Shown one piece after another: positions 19,766 to 28,816 of a DNA stretch of 64,000 nucleotides. Both the position numbers and the translations under genes were made by a program. The stretch comes from Sphingomonas sp. Root241 (GTDB taxonomy: Bacteria > Pseudomonadota > Alphaproteobacteria > Sphingomonadales > Sphingomonadaceae), in NCBI RefSeq assembly GCF_001428865.1, contig NZ_LMIV01000002.1, forward strand, positions 752,903 through 816,902, written 5' to 3'. Each line of letters starts with the position of its first letter. Within the stretch, counting starts at the first letter, position 1. The notes under the pieces were generated by a model, which saw nothing but the letters and a program-made list of their open reading frames with translations, was not told the DNA's origin and searched no databases.

Positions 19766-20527
19766 ATGAGCGGACTTCCCGGCAGCGCATTGGCCAATGG
19801 CGCCGACCCGTTGCTTCATAGCCTCGATCGGTCGCCGCTCGGTGCCGTCGAGCTGGAACGCCCGGCGCTCGACGATCTGCCGTATCGCGATCTGGTCCGC
19901 GCATTGCTCCGCGCGCCCGGGTTCAGGCTCGACTTCAATCGGCTCGAGCCCGACGCGGCGCTCGAGATGGTGTCGGGTCAGCTATTCGGACCCGGCGCAT
20001 TCGCGCGTGAGAACGAACTGCTCGCCCGCGAGATCTCCGCGCTGGCCGGCCTTGTCGGCGGACTGGTCGCAGCACGGCCCTCGATCGCGATCCGCACCTA
20101 TTTTGCGCCGGGTGACCTCGTCTGGCATGTCGATCGCGTCAACGAGCGGCGGGCGTTCCGATTGGTCTGGCCGCTCGGCCGCCCCGCTGGCATGCGGTTC
20201 ACCCCGGCCGATAATATCCGTGCCGATATCTACTGCGCTTATATGCGCCGCGAATTTCCGCTGCTGGGCCAGATGGACATGCGCGTGATGCGCACCGGCG
20301 CGCCAGTCGAGGCATTGTGGGCGCATCGCCCGGCGCAGCTCGCGGCGATGGTCTCGGGCCGGTTTCCGTTCCTGCTCGATCCGGACAGGGAATATGAAGT
20401 CACGCCCGGCGCCGCGAGCGTACATCGCGTCCAGACCCCGGCGCAGCCCGGCGCGTGGCACCGTTCGTCCTGGGCGAACCGCGACGCGCCGGGGCTGCAG
20501 ATCGTGATCACGGCGGCGGCGGACTGA
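19766..20527 (+). CDS. Putative Fe(II)/2-oxoglutarate-type protein with an HxD motif
   Basis: A 253-residue cytoplasmic protein that I do not firmly recognise. It carries HVD (His121, Asp123) followed about 97 residues later by SVHRVQTP (His220) and then WHRSSW. This spacing of H-x-D and distal H resembles the iron-binding triad of 2-oxoglutarate oxygenases and DUF1826-like proteins. The start is uncertain: ATG 19766 has no clear ribosome site and a TTG at 19748 is possible. It lies between the TonB receptor and an aldo/keto reductase gene (2-bp gap), so it may act on the compound imported. The enzymatic role is inference. Confidence 0.5.
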   Translation: MSGLPGSALANGADPLLHSLDRSPLGAVELERPALDDLPYRDLVRALLRAPGFRLDFNRLEPDAALEMVSGQLFGPGAFARENELLAREISALAGLVGGLVAARPSIAIRTYFAPGDLVWHVDRVNERRAFRLVWPLGRPAGMRFTPADNIRADIYCAYMRREFPLLGQMDMRVMRTGAPVEALWAHRPAQLAAMVSGRFPFLLDPDREYEVTPGAASVHRVQTPAQPGAWHRSSWANRDAPGLQIVITAAAD

Positions 20528-20529
20528 CG

Positions 20530-21465
20530 ATGCGGTTTCGCCGCCTCGGCCGGACCGGACTCGACCTGTCCGAGCTGACCCTCGGCACTTCGGCGCTGGC
20601 GGCCGCGGCGCGGAGCGACATCGCGGAGGCGAGGGCCATGGTCGCACTGGCGCTCGATCGCGGCATCAACGCCATCGAGCTCGATGCCGGGGACAATGTG
20701 GCGGCGGCGCTGCTCGGCGAAATGCTCAGGCGCGAAAATGCGCGGGATCGCGTCCATATCCTCGTGCGCGCCACGTCGCTGGTGCATTTCGATCTGCCCT
20801 CGCCGCATGTCCCCGCGCAGGATGCCTATCCGGGGCGGCACCTGCGCGCCGAAACCGAAGCATTGCTCGCGACATTGGGCGTCGAGCGGCTGGCGCTCCA
20901 GCAGCTTCATGCCTGGTGTCCCGAATGGCAGCATGAAGGCGATTGGCTGGAGACGCTCGAATGCCTTCGCGAGGAAGGCAAGATCGCCGGCTTCGGCATG
21001 TCGCTCTTCGATCACGACGTGGCGGCAGGATTCGAGATCGTCGCCAGCGAACGGATCGCTTCGGTGCAGGCGATGTACAATGTCTTCGATCCTGGCCCGT
21101 CCCGGGCGCTTCTGCCGCTTTGCGAGAAGCACGATGTAGGCGTCATCGCCCGCGCGCCGCTATATTACGGCGCGCTCGGGGGCATGCTTGACTTCCCACC
21201 CGACGATTGGCGGCGCGCTTATTTTTTCGATGAGCACCGGCACGAGACCGCTGACCGCGTGACACGCCTGACGACTGTGACATCGCCCGATCAATCGGTC
21301 GCCGACACGGCGCTGCGCTTCTGCCTGTCGCATCCAGTGGTCTCAACCGTGGCAGTGGGGATGCGCAACCGGGAGCAGCTGGAGGCGAACCTGCGGGCGG
21401 TGCTGGCCGGCCCGCTCGACACCGATACCCGCATTTCGCTCGCGGAGCATGCATGGCTATGCTGA
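20530..21465 (+). CDS. Degenerate aldo/keto reductase-like protein
   Basis: A 311-residue AKR-fold protein (MRFRRLGRTGLDLSELTLGT at the N terminus; C-terminal VVSTVAVGMRNREQLEANL). In active AKRs the tetrad is Asp, Tyr, Lys, His. Here Asp52 and His127 (QQLHAW) align, but Val57 and Arg80 stand where Tyr and Lys are expected. A classical NADPH reductase activity is therefore doubtful. It starts two bases after the preceding HxD gene, so they are cotranscribed. It may be a non-canonical enzyme or a binding protein working with the HxD protein and the TonB receptor. Confidence 0.75.
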   Translation: MRFRRLGRTGLDLSELTLGTSALAAAARSDIAEARAMVALALDRGINAIELDAGDNVAAALLGEMLRRENARDRVHILVRATSLVHFDLPSPHVPAQDAYPGRHLRAETEALLATLGVERLALQQLHAWCPEWQHEGDWLETLECLREEGKIAGFGMSLFDHDVAAGFEIVASERIASVQAMYNVFDPGPSRALLPLCEKHDVGVIARAPLYYGALGGMLDFPPDDWRRAYFFDEHRHETADRVTRLTTVTSPDQSVADTALRFCLSHPVVSTVAVGMRNREQLEANLRAVLAGPLDTDTRISLAEHAWLC

Positions 21466-21493
21466 GCGGATTGCAACTCTGGTATGTTGGTGC

Positions 21494-23032
21494 ATGACCT
21501 TCTTCGAGAGCCTCGTCGCACTGTTGCTGCTGGCGGTGGTATTGCTGCAGGTCGCGCGGCGGACATGGATCCCCTATCCGACCATGCTCGCTACTGCAGG
21601 TGTGATCGTAGCGCTGGTGCCGGGGAGCCCGGCGATCGCGCTCGAAGGCCATACCGCGCTGGCGCTGTTCATCGCCCCCGTTTTGCTCGACGCCGCGTTC
21701 GACTTTCCGCTCGCCGCGATCCGCCGGCTCTGGCGCCCGCTGGTCGCGCTTGCCGTGGTGGCAGTGCTGTTGACCACAGCGGTAGTGGCGTGGATCGGCT
21801 GGGCGTTCGCCGGATTACCGATCGCGGCCGCAATTACGCTCGGTGCTATCGTCGCGCCGCCCGATGCCGCAGCCGCGACCACGGTGCTGCGATCGGCCTC
21901 GCTCCCGCGCCGCGCGGTACAGGTGCTCACCGGCGAGAGCCTGCTCAACGATGCCACGGCGCTTTTGCTGTTCAGCGCCGCGGTGGCGATCCAGGGCCAT
22001 GGCGGGATCGACGGCGGCGTGGCGCTCCAGCTCGGCTTCGCAGTGCCCGGCGGGATCGCGCTGGGGTTGGCGATGGCCTGGCTATTCCAGTTCATCATCC
22101 CCTATACCCGCGGCTCGTTCGGCGGGAACCTGCTCGAATTCGTCAATACCTTCGTCGCCTGGCTGCTCGCCGAGCGGCTGGGGCTGTCGGCGGTGCTCTG
22201 CGTCGTGACGATGGCGATGTTCATCGCCAACAGCCCGCGCATGGGGATCGACGCGCGCAACCGCATCCAGTCGTTCGCGGTGTGGGGCGTCGCGGTGTTC
22301 GTGCTCAACGTCGTTGCCTTCCTGCTGATGGGAATGCAGGCGCGCGCGATCATCGGCGGGATGGACCCGGCCCGGCTGCGCGAGGCCGCCGGCGTCGCGG
22401 CGATGGTCGTCGCGGGCGTGGTGGTGACGCGGCTCGTCTGGGTGCTCGTTTATAACCGGCTCGCGGCGCGCTTCGCGTTGCTGCGCGGCGATGCCGAGCC
22501 GACGGGCCTCGCCCAGGGCGTAGTGGTCGGCTGGTGCGGGATGCGCGGGCTGGTGACGCTGGCGACTGCCTTTGCGCTGCCATCGGACTTCCCGCAGCGC
22601 GACCTCATCACATTGTCGGCGTTCGCCGTGGTGCTGGCGACCCTGGTGGTACAGGGGCTCACGCTCACGCCGCTGATCCGGCTGCTGGGCTTGGGCAGCG
22701 GCGACGATTCGCAGGAGCATCAGGCAGCCGAGCGTGCCCTGACCGGGGCGGCGCTGGCCGCGGTTGTGGGGGCGGAGGGGCGCGTTGCCGACGAGGTACG
22801 GCGCCAGTTCGAGATCGATCGCGCGGCGCTCGACGGCGGGGAGGCTTGCGGCGATTTCAACGAGCGCCGGCGGCTCAAGCTCAAGGCGATATCCGCCCAG
22901 CGCGAGCGGCTGCGCCAATTGCGCGACGACGACGCGATTGGCGAGGAGGCGTTCGAGCGACTGCAGGAGGAGCTCGACTGGCGTGAGCTGGCGATTGGCC
23001 CCGCCGGCCAGCGCGCGATCGAGGAAGGTTAG
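21494..23032 (+). CDS. Sodium/proton antiporter, CPA1/NhaP type
   Basis: A 512-residue integral membrane antiporter with about 12 transmembrane helices over residues 1-410. Characteristic motifs are ITLGAIVAPPDAAAATTVLR, the ND motif in TGESLLNDATALLLF (ion-binding Asp), and GWCGMRGLVTLATAFALP. A charged cytoplasmic tail of about 100 residues follows. It exchanges Na+ or K+ for protons. I chose ATG 21494 because homologues begin near MTFFESLVALLLL; an alternative ATG at 21449 has a GGAG site and would overlap the previous gene. Confidence 0.9.
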   Translation: MTFFESLVALLLLAVVLLQVARRTWIPYPTMLATAGVIVALVPGSPAIALEGHTALALFIAPVLLDAAFDFPLAAIRRLWRPLVALAVVAVLLTTAVVAWIGWAFAGLPIAAAITLGAIVAPPDAAAATTVLRSASLPRRAVQVLTGESLLNDATALLLFSAAVAIQGHGGIDGGVALQLGFAVPGGIALGLAMAWLFQFIIPYTRGSFGGNLLEFVNTFVAWLLAERLGLSAVLCVVTMAMFIANSPRMGIDARNRIQSFAVWGVAVFVLNVVAFLLMGMQARAIIGGMDPARLREAAGVAAMVVAGVVVTRLVWVLVYNRLAARFALLRGDAEPTGLAQGVVVGWCGMRGLVTLATAFALPSDFPQRDLITLSAFAVVLATLVVQGLTLTPLIRLLGLGSGDDSQEHQAAERALTGAALAAVVGAEGRVADEVRRQFEIDRAALDGGEACGDFNERRRLKLKAISAQRERLRQLRDDDAIGEEAFERLQEELDWRELAIGPAGQRAIEEG

Positions 23033-23052
23033 GTCGTATCGGCATTCGACCT

Positions 23053-23308
23053 AAACCTCCCTCTCCCCTTGATAGGGGGAGGATAGCGAAGCTTGGCAGC
23101 TTGCTGCCTAGCGCAGCTTGGTGAGGGGTAGAGCGGAGCGAAGCTCCGCGCGGCCGCTTTGCGGCCGCACCCCCTCACCCAGCTCCGACTAAGGCTTTGC
23201 TTCGCAAAACCTAAGTCTGCGCAACCAGTGTGAGGTCGATCATGCCCCGCATGATCGAGGATCGCGCGGGGCGCGATCCGACCTCACACTCCCCTTGCAG
23301 GGGGCGAT
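23053..23308. repeat. Composite intergenic repeat (CTCTCCCC type)
   Basis: A 256-bp noncoding block of nested inverted repeats: CCTCTCCCCTTGATAGGGGGAGG, GAGCGGAGCGAAGCTCCGC, GCGGCCGCTTTGCGGCCGC, and AGTGTGAGGTCG with CGACCTCACACT at a distance. It ends with CTCCCCTTGCAGGGGGCG. Related CTCCCC hairpins appear at 34497 and 49115. It lies between convergent genes, so it could also terminate both. Confidence 0.65.
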
Positions 23309-23311
23309 AGT

Positions 23312-23767
23312 TTACACCACGCGCGACAGGAAGCGGCTGAACGGGTCTTCCTTATAGTCGCCGAACGGTCCGGTCTCGGTGAAGCCGAACTGGCGGTAGA
23401 GCGCGTGGGCGGCCTCGAAGGCGGGCCCGGACCCGGTCTCCAGGCTCAACCGCTTATAGCCCCGCGCACGGGCGACACCGAGGATCTGCGAGACCAGAGC
23501 CGCGCCGGTGCCGCGCCGCAGATGCTGCTCGGACGTGCGCATCGACTTGATCTCGCCATGCTGGCCGTCGAGCTGCTTGAGCGCGCCGCAGCCGAGCAGG
23601 TCCGCGCCGTCCCACGCCGACCAGAAGGTCACGCCGGGCGCGCGCAGTCCGGACAGATCGAGGAAATGGCAGCTGTCCTTCGGCGAATTCGCGAGCATCC
23701 CCGCGAAATGCACGTTGAGCAAGGCGACGACCTGCGGATCGTCCAGTCCCCCTTCGCGGATATCCAT
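23312..23767 (-). CDS. GNAT family N-acetyltransferase
   Basis: A 151-residue GCN5-related acetyltransferase. The acetyl-CoA loop is visible as HLRRGTGAALVSQIL (about 82-96), followed by ALYRQFGFTETGPFGDY, the standard motif B. It transfers acetyl from acetyl-CoA to an unknown amine. Its ATG overlaps the stop of the M14 peptidase gene by one base, making it the last gene of a three-gene minus-strand operon. Confidence 0.88.
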   Translation of the reverse strand: MDIREGGLDDPQVVALLNVHFAGMLANSPKDSCHFLDLSGLRAPGVTFWSAWDGADLLGCGALKQLDGQHGEIKSMRTSEQHLRRGTGAALVSQILGVARARGYKRLSLETGSGPAFEAAHALYRQFGFTETGPFGDYKEDPFSRFLSRVV

Positions 23768-24885
23768 CAGATTTCGTCGATCATGCCGGCGAGCGTGTCG
23801 AGACAGGCATGCGCGAGGATCTTGCAGCGCGCGGGCGACCAGCCGAACTCGGCGTCCGCATTGGCGTCATGGTCCTTGAAGGGCATCTCCAGCGTCATCG
23901 AAACCGCGCCGTACCGCTCTGCGAGCTGGTTGGTCGACATCGAGAGGTTTGCCTTGCCCGGCGCGGCCTTCTCATAGCCGAGGTCGAGCTGGAATTCGGG
24001 CGTGGTTTCCGCCAGGCGGCGCGCGAAATCGTAGAATTTCTCGCCCAATGCGTCGGTCCAGCTCGGGATTCCTTCGAAGCCGGCAAGGAAATTGGCGGGA
24101 ATCGCCTCGTCGCCGTGAACGTCCATCGCGAAATCGACGCCGGTCTCGTCCATGCGGTTACGCACGGCGAGGACTTCGGGGCTCTTCTCGGGCGTGGGCG
24201 AATGCCATTCGCGGTTGAGGTTGATGCCCGCGGCGTTCGTGCGCAGGTGCCCGCGGCGGGAGCCGTCGGGGTTCATGTTCGGCACGATGTGGAAGGTCGC
24301 CTTGCTCCGCAGCGCATGCGTGGTTCGATCGTCCAGCTCGGTCAGCTTCTCGAGCGCGCCTTCCATCCACCATTCGGCCATGGTCTCGCCGGGATGCTGG
24401 CGGGCATAGAGCCAGACCTGCTTGGGCCCTTCGCCGAGCGTCAGGCAGTCGATCGGCTGGCCGTCGAGCGTGACGCCGAGCTCGCGGTGGGAGACGCCCG
24501 GCTGCGCGGCGATGCGAGTCACCAGATCGTGGTGCCGCTCCATCGAATACGGCGCGAAATAGGCGAACCAGACGATGTCGGTGTCGATCGTCCGGGTGAA
24601 GCTCAGCACGCCGTCGGCATAATCGGTGGCGGTGGTCCGCCAATGCGCGCGATCGGTGCTCCAGCGCGCCTGATAGCCGGGCCAGCCGAACGGATAGGCC
24701 GCGCCGCCCGCATTCAGGATGCGGAAGGTGAGCGTGCGCCCCTTCGCCCCTGCCAGCCGGAAATGGAACCACTGGTAGAAATCGGACAGATGATCGGTGA
24801 CGATCTCGAGGTCGATCCGGTCGCCCTCCATTGCCACCACGCGGATATTGCCGCCGTCGAATGCGGCGTTGATCTGGATGCTCAT
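23767..24885 (-). CDS. M14 family zinc carboxypeptidase, cytosolic type
   Basis: A 372-residue peptidase. An N-terminal beta domain (about 1-125) characteristic of cytosolic carboxypeptidase-like (M14D) enzymes precedes the catalytic domain. Zinc ligands are His164 and Glu167 in QHPGE and His257 in MDVHGDE; the catalytic Glu333 is in TLEMPFKD. There is no signal peptide, so it acts in the cytoplasm, probably removing C-terminal residues from peptides. Its start overlaps the DUF4136 stop (ATGA) and its stop overlaps the GNAT start. Confidence 0.92.
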   Translation of the reverse strand: MSIQINAAFDGGNIRVVAMEGDRIDLEIVTDHLSDFYQWFHFRLAGAKGRTLTFRILNAGGAAYPFGWPGYQARWSTDRAHWRTTATDYADGVLSFTRTIDTDIVWFAYFAPYSMERHHDLVTRIAAQPGVSHRELGVTLDGQPIDCLTLGEGPKQVWLYARQHPGETMAEWWMEGALEKLTELDDRTTHALRSKATFHIVPNMNPDGSRRGHLRTNAAGINLNREWHSPTPEKSPEVLAVRNRMDETGVDFAMDVHGDEAIPANFLAGFEGIPSWTDALGEKFYDFARRLAETTPEFQLDLGYEKAAPGKANLSMSTNQLAERYGAVSMTLEMPFKDHDANADAEFGWSPARCKILAHACLDTLAGMIDEI

Positions 24886-25499
24886 TTGACCGTGGTAGTG
24901 ATGCCTGACTCGCCTGGGAAGTCCCTGAACAATGCGTTAGCCAGCCGGGCGGCCTGATCGCGCGGATCGCTGCCGGGCTTGCCGCTCACCGATTCGGTGA
25001 CTGCGCGGCCCTCCCACACGGTGCTGTTGTCGCTGCGGCGGCGGAGCTGGACCGCAAGCTCGGAGCCATAGACTTCGCGCGTCTTGCCGCCGATCCCGAA
25101 TGAAACGCCGCCGCCCAGGCCGACTCCACCGCCGCGCCGGCCGCCGCTGATGCCGCCGCCGCCGAGGCCGATCGAAACGGGAGGCTGCTCGCGATACGCA
25201 CCGCGCGAGACGCGCGTGAAAGAAACTGCGGCGATATAGCCCGACGCCATGTCGCTGCGCGACTGGACGAAGCCGAGCCGCTCGAGCTCGGTGCCGACCG
25301 CGTCGGCATACATCTGGAACTCGGGGCTGATCTGCGCCGCGCCGGTCATCGGCTCGATCGCGACCGTGGTGCGTTCGGACAGCGTGCCGATATGGTAGCG
25401 CGTGACCTCGACCGGCGCATTGCGAGTCGTGGCGGTGCATCCGCCCGCGAGCAAGGCCGCGCCCGCGGCTGCGATGCTGAGGAGATTGTTCACGGGCAT
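24882..25499 (-). CDS. DUF4136-type lipoprotein
   Basis: A 205-residue exported lipoprotein. The signal ends in a lipobox LAGGC (about residue 21), followed by a beta-rich domain and a Gly-rich stretch in the middle (about 115-140). It resembles DUF4136 proteins of unknown function. I chose ATG 25499 because AGGAGG stands upstream; the upstream extension to 25541 is unlikely. First gene of the operon with the M14 peptidase and GNAT genes. Confidence 0.75.
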   Translation of the reverse strand: MPVNNLLSIAAAGAALLAGGCTATTRNAPVEVTRYHIGTLSERTTVAIEPMTGAAQISPEFQMYADAVGTELERLGFVQSRSDMASGYIAAVSFTRVSRGAYREQPPVSIGLGGGGISGGRRGGGVGLGGGVSFGIGGKTREVYGSELAVQLRRRSDNSTVWEGRAVTESVSGKPGSDPRDQAARLANALFRDFPGESGITTTVK

Positions 25500-25657
25500 T
25501 GGCCTCCTGTCTTGCGGGGAGAACGCCCCGCCGCACCTCAACCCTGCCCCCGGGCAGTCGGTTCCGCAAGGCCGTCAGCACCTTGACTTGACGACGCTCC
25601 CCCTCTAGGCGGGCGCCTCTTTTCCAGCACCATATTCAGTCGAGAAGCGAATCGGTC

Positions 25658-25783
25658 ATGAAGATCGTGAATTCATTGAAGTCGCTCAAGGGGCGGCACC
25701 GTGACAACCGCGTGATCCGTCGCCGCGGCCGGACCTATGTGATCAACAAGACGAATCGCCGGTTCAAGGCCCGCCAGGGCTAA
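25658..25783 (+). CDS. rpmJ: 50S ribosomal protein L36, zinc-free (YkgO-type)
   Basis: A 41-residue protein starting [18 protein letters not shown] and ending FKARQG: a complete bacterial L36, a small component of the large ribosomal subunit. It has no cysteines, so it lacks the zinc ribbon of the C+ form. This 41-residue form is usual in alphaproteobacteria. It is too short for most gene callers' long-ORF filters. The start ATG at 25658 is the only plausible one. Confidence 0.93.
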   Translation: MKIVNSLKSLKGRHRDNRVIRRRGRTYVINKTNRRFKARQG

Positions 25784-25791
25784 TTCCGGAC

Positions 25792-26409
25792 GTGGGGACG
25801 CCGCACGCCGTCATCTTCGATGTCGGCAAGGTCCTCTTCGAATGGGATCCGCGTTACCTCTACGAGCGCTTGATCGAGGACGATCAGGCGCTCGAAGCGT
25901 TTCTGGCGAACGTCGTCACCAGGGAATGGCATTTCCAGCATGACGCCGGGCGTCCCTTCGCGGAGACCTCGGCCGAGCTGAGTGCGCAATTCCCGGAGCA
26001 TGCCGAGCTGATCCAGGCATGGGGTCCGCGCTTCAACGATACGGTGCCCCACGCGATTCCGGGCATGCTGGAGATCGTCCGCGAGCTCGATGCCGCGGGC
26101 GTGCCCTTGTTCGCGATCACCAATTTCTCGGGCGAGTTCTGGCGCGAGTGGGTGCCGCAGCACAGCGAGATCTTCGATCGCTTCCGCGACGTGGTCGTCT
26201 CGGGTGACGAGAAGCTCGTGAAGCCCGACCCCGCGATCTACGCGCTGGCGCTGAAGCGTTTCGGTCTCGAAGGCCCCGACGCGGTGTTCGTCGACGACAG
26301 TCCCGCCAATGTCGCGGGCGCGAGGGACGCAGGCATCCACGCCGTGCTGTTCACCAACGCCGAGGATTTCCGCGCCGAACTGGTGCGGCTGGGATTGCTT
26401 CCAAATTAG
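25792..26409 (+). CDS. HAD family phosphatase (YihX-like)
   Basis: A 205-residue HAD-superfamily hydrolase. Motif I is FDVGKVLF near residue 10, with DxG as in the YihX/haloacid-dehalogenase subgroup. Motif II is ITNFSG, motif III is the Lys in KLVKPDPAIY, and motif IV is FVDDSPANVAGA. It likely dephosphorylates a small metabolite such as a sugar phosphate, but the substrate is not predictable. The GTG start at 25792 is 8 bp after the L36 stop. Confidence 0.88.
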   Translation: MGTPHAVIFDVGKVLFEWDPRYLYERLIEDDQALEAFLANVVTREWHFQHDAGRPFAETSAELSAQFPEHAELIQAWGPRFNDTVPHAIPGMLEIVRELDAAGVPLFAITNFSGEFWREWVPQHSEIFDRFRDVVVSGDEKLVKPDPAIYALALKRFGLEGPDAVFVDDSPANVAGARDAGIHAVLFTNAEDFRAELVRLGLLPN

Positions 26410-26411
26410 AA

Positions 26412-26518
26412 CGTCACCCCGGCCTTGTGCCGGGGTCCACTGCGCCTCATGCGCTGTCCTTACCTGTCTGAGTCATCGCTCGCCTCCCGGTGGAGCCCGG
26501 CACAAGGCCGGGGTGACG
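26412..26518. repeat. Inverted repeat element, CCCCGGCCTTGTGCC family
   Basis: Long inverted arms at 26412-26440 and 26490-26518 (CACCCCGGCCTTGTGCCGGG and its complement with one mismatch) around about 50 bp of unrelated sequence. A second copy is at 57121-57221 with a different interior. Located between two convergent genes. Confidence 0.85.
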
Positions 26519-26536
26519 GAGAGGCGGTGCCCAGGT

Positions 26537-28006
26537 TCAGCCCCCTTCAGGCCCCTGATAATTCTTGAGCTCGTCGCCCAAGATGGTGACGACGTGGAGC
26601 ACGTTGGTCGAGCCCGGCGTCCCGAACGGCACGCCGGCGCAGACGATGATACGGTCGCCCGCGCGCGCCAGTTCCTGGCGCATCGCCATGCGCTTGGCCT
26701 TGGCGACCATCTCCTCGAACGATTCGACGTCGCGGGTATGGACCGCGTGGCTGCCCCAGAGCAGCCCGCTGCGGCGCGCGGTCTCGATCTTCGGCGTCAG
26801 CACCATGATCGGCACGGTCGGCCGCTCGCGCGCGATGCGCCGCGCCGTCGAGCCCGAGCTGGTGAAGCAGACGATCGCCACCGCCGATACGGTGCGGGCG
26901 ATGTTCTTCGCGGCCTCGGCCAGCGCGTCGGCGGTGGTCGGATCGGGACGCGTGACCGTGAAATGGACGCGGTCGCCATGTGCGGGATCGCGTTCCACCG
27001 CGTCGGCGATCGAATTCATCATAGCGACCGATTCGATCGGCCATTTACCCGCCGCGCTCTCGGCCGAGAGCATGATCGCGTCGGCGCCATCATAGACCGC
27101 TGTCGCGACGTCGGAGACTTCGGCGCGGGTCGGCGAGGGCGATTCGATCATCGATTCGAGCATCTGCGTCGCGACGATCACGGGACGGCCCATCCGCCGC
27201 GCGGTCTCGACGATGCGCTTCTGCAGCGGCGGTACGCTCTCCGGCGGCAGCTCGACGCCGAGATCGCCGCGGGCAACCATCACGCCGTCGCATTGCTCGA
27301 CGATCTCCTCGAGCCGGGTGATCGCGCTCGGCTTCTCGATCTTGGCGAGCAGGGCCGCCTTGCCGCCGATCAGCCGGCGCGCCTCCATCAGATCCTCGGG
27401 ACGCTGGACGAACGACAAAGCGATCCAGTCGACGCGCTGCTCGACCGCGAACGCCAGGTCGCTGCGGTCCTTTTCGGTGAGCGCCGCGAGCGGCAGCACC
27501 ATGTCTGGGACGTTTAGGCCCTTGGAATTAGAAAGGGTTCCGCCGACCTCGACGCGCGTGACCAGCTTGTCGGGGCTCGCCGACGTGACGCGCAACACCA
27601 TCTTGCCGTCGTCGAGCAGCAGCCGGGCATCCTCGTGCGCGGCTTCGAAAATCTCGCGATGGGGCAACTCGACGCGAGTCGCGTCGCCGGGGGTCGGATC
27701 GCGGTCGAGCGTGAATTGCTGGCCGGTCTCGAGCACCACCTTGCCCTCGGCGAATTTGCCGACACGCAGCTTGGGGCCCTGAAGATCGGCGAGGATCGTC
27801 GTCGGCCGGCCATATCTTTTCTCGAGGCTGCGGATCGCCGCGATTACCGGCACTTTCGATGCCTGATCGCCGTGGCTCATGTTGACGCGGAAGGCGTCGG
27901 CACCCGCCTCGAACAACTGCTCGATCATCTCGACGGTGTTGCTCGCAGGGCCCAGCGTCGCGAGGATGCGGACTTTCCGGGAACGAGGTCTTATGGCCTT
28001 TGTCAT
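26537..28006 (-). CDS. pyk: Pyruvate kinase
   Basis: A 489-residue pyruvate kinase converting phosphoenolpyruvate and ADP to pyruvate and ATP. Signatures: KVRILATLGPASNT, ADAFRVNMSHGD, the active-site IEKPSAITRLEEIVEQCDGVMVARGDLGVELP, VIVATQMLESM, and the C-terminal allosteric domain with VCFTSSGSTARRIARERP. I chose the second ATG (28006), which has AAGG at suitable spacing, over the one at 28015. It is divergent from the DUF1244 gene. Confidence 0.97.
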   Translation of the reverse strand: MTKAIRPRSRKVRILATLGPASNTVEMIEQLFEAGADAFRVNMSHGDQASKVPVIAAIRSLEKRYGRPTTILADLQGPKLRVGKFAEGKVVLETGQQFTLDRDPTPGDATRVELPHREIFEAAHEDARLLLDDGKMVLRVTSASPDKLVTRVEVGGTLSNSKGLNVPDMVLPLAALTEKDRSDLAFAVEQRVDWIALSFVQRPEDLMEARRLIGGKAALLAKIEKPSAITRLEEIVEQCDGVMVARGDLGVELPPESVPPLQKRIVETARRMGRPVIVATQMLESMIESPSPTRAEVSDVATAVYDGADAIMLSAESAAGKWPIESVAMMNSIADAVERDPAHGDRVHFTVTRPDPTTADALAEAAKNIARTVSAVAIVCFTSSGSTARRIARERPTVPIMVLTPKIETARRSGLLWGSHAVHTRDVESFEEMVAKAKRMAMRQELARAGDRIIVCAGVPFGTPGSTNVLHVVTILGDELKNYQGPEGG

Positions 28007-28073
28007 CGCTGTCATCCTTGTGCGCGCCTGCCTCTAGCCTTTAATCTGCGCCGATCAACCACGGAGGTTCACA

Positions 28074-28442
28074 GTGCCGACACTCGATACCCTGGACGAC
28101 GCCGTGGCGGCCAAGGCGTTCCGGCGGCTCGTCCGGCATTTGCGGCATCGCAGCGATGCGCAGAATGTCGATCTGATGGGGCTGGCGGGCTTCTGCCGCA
28201 ATTGTCTCGGCGACTGGGTGGCCGAGGCCGGCGGGCTGAGCAAGGAGGAAGGGCGCGAGATCGTCTACGGCATGCCCTATGCCGAGTGGAAGGCGCGCCA
28301 TCAGGTCGAGGCGACGCCGGATCAGCTCGAACGGATGGAAGAGAGCGTGAAACGCAATCATGTCGAGGCACTGCTCGACGATGCGCTCGACGACAGCTTT
28401 CCGGCGAGCGATCCGCCGTCGATGACCGATCCGGGGCGCTAA
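28074..28442 (+). CDS. DUF1244 family protein
   Basis: A 122-residue protein of the DUF1244 family: AFRRLVRHLRHRSDAQNVDL, then LAGFCRNCLGDW, then YGMPYAEWKARHQ. The C-terminal tail contains DDSFPASDPPS, a short motif shared by several small alphaproteobacterial proteins. The function is not known to me; the two conserved cysteines (FCRNC) could bind a metal or heme. It starts at GTG 28074 with GGAGG upstream. Confidence 0.85.
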   Translation: MPTLDTLDDAVAAKAFRRLVRHLRHRSDAQNVDLMGLAGFCRNCLGDWVAEAGGLSKEEGREIVYGMPYAEWKARHQVEATPDQLERMEESVKRNHVEALLDDALDDSFPASDPPSMTDPGR

Positions 28443-28565
28443 TCGGCAAGGAGGGCTTGAGCGGCGGGCCGGGCTTCTTTAAGCGGCGCGCTCCAGTTTC
28501 ATCGCAAGCCGTGCGCGACTCCGGCCTCCGCCGGGGTGACGGCCAACCAGCGTCAGGAGATACCC

Positions 28566-28805
28566 TTGTCCGATTCGATTTCCGCCGAACAGCTGCGCCT
28601 CTTCATCGAGCGGATCGAGCGCCTCGAAGAGGAGAAGAAGGGCATCGCCGACGACATCAAGGATGTCTACGCCGAATCCAAATCGACCGGCTTCGACACC
28701 AAGACGATGCGCCACATCGTCCGCCTGCGGAAGATGGAGAAGCACCACCGCGACGAGGCCGATGCGCTGCTCGAAACCTATCGCAACGCGCTCGGCCTGC
28801 ACTGA
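28566..28805 (+). CDS. gapR: GapR-family nucleoid protein (DUF2312)
   Basis: A 79-residue coiled-coil protein matching GapR, an alphaproteobacterial DNA-binding protein that tracks overtwisted DNA ahead of replication and transcription: [19 protein letters not shown], then [16 protein letters not shown]. The start is TTG at 28566, with AGGAG six bases upstream, and matches the N terminus of relatives; longer upstream starts are unlikely. It is complete compared with the usual 75-90 residues. Confidence 0.9.
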   Translation: MSDSISAEQLRLFIERIERLEEEKKGIADDIKDVYAESKSTGFDTKTMRHIVRLRKMEKHHRDEADALLETYRNALGLH

Positions 28806-28816
28806 TCCCGAGAAAG

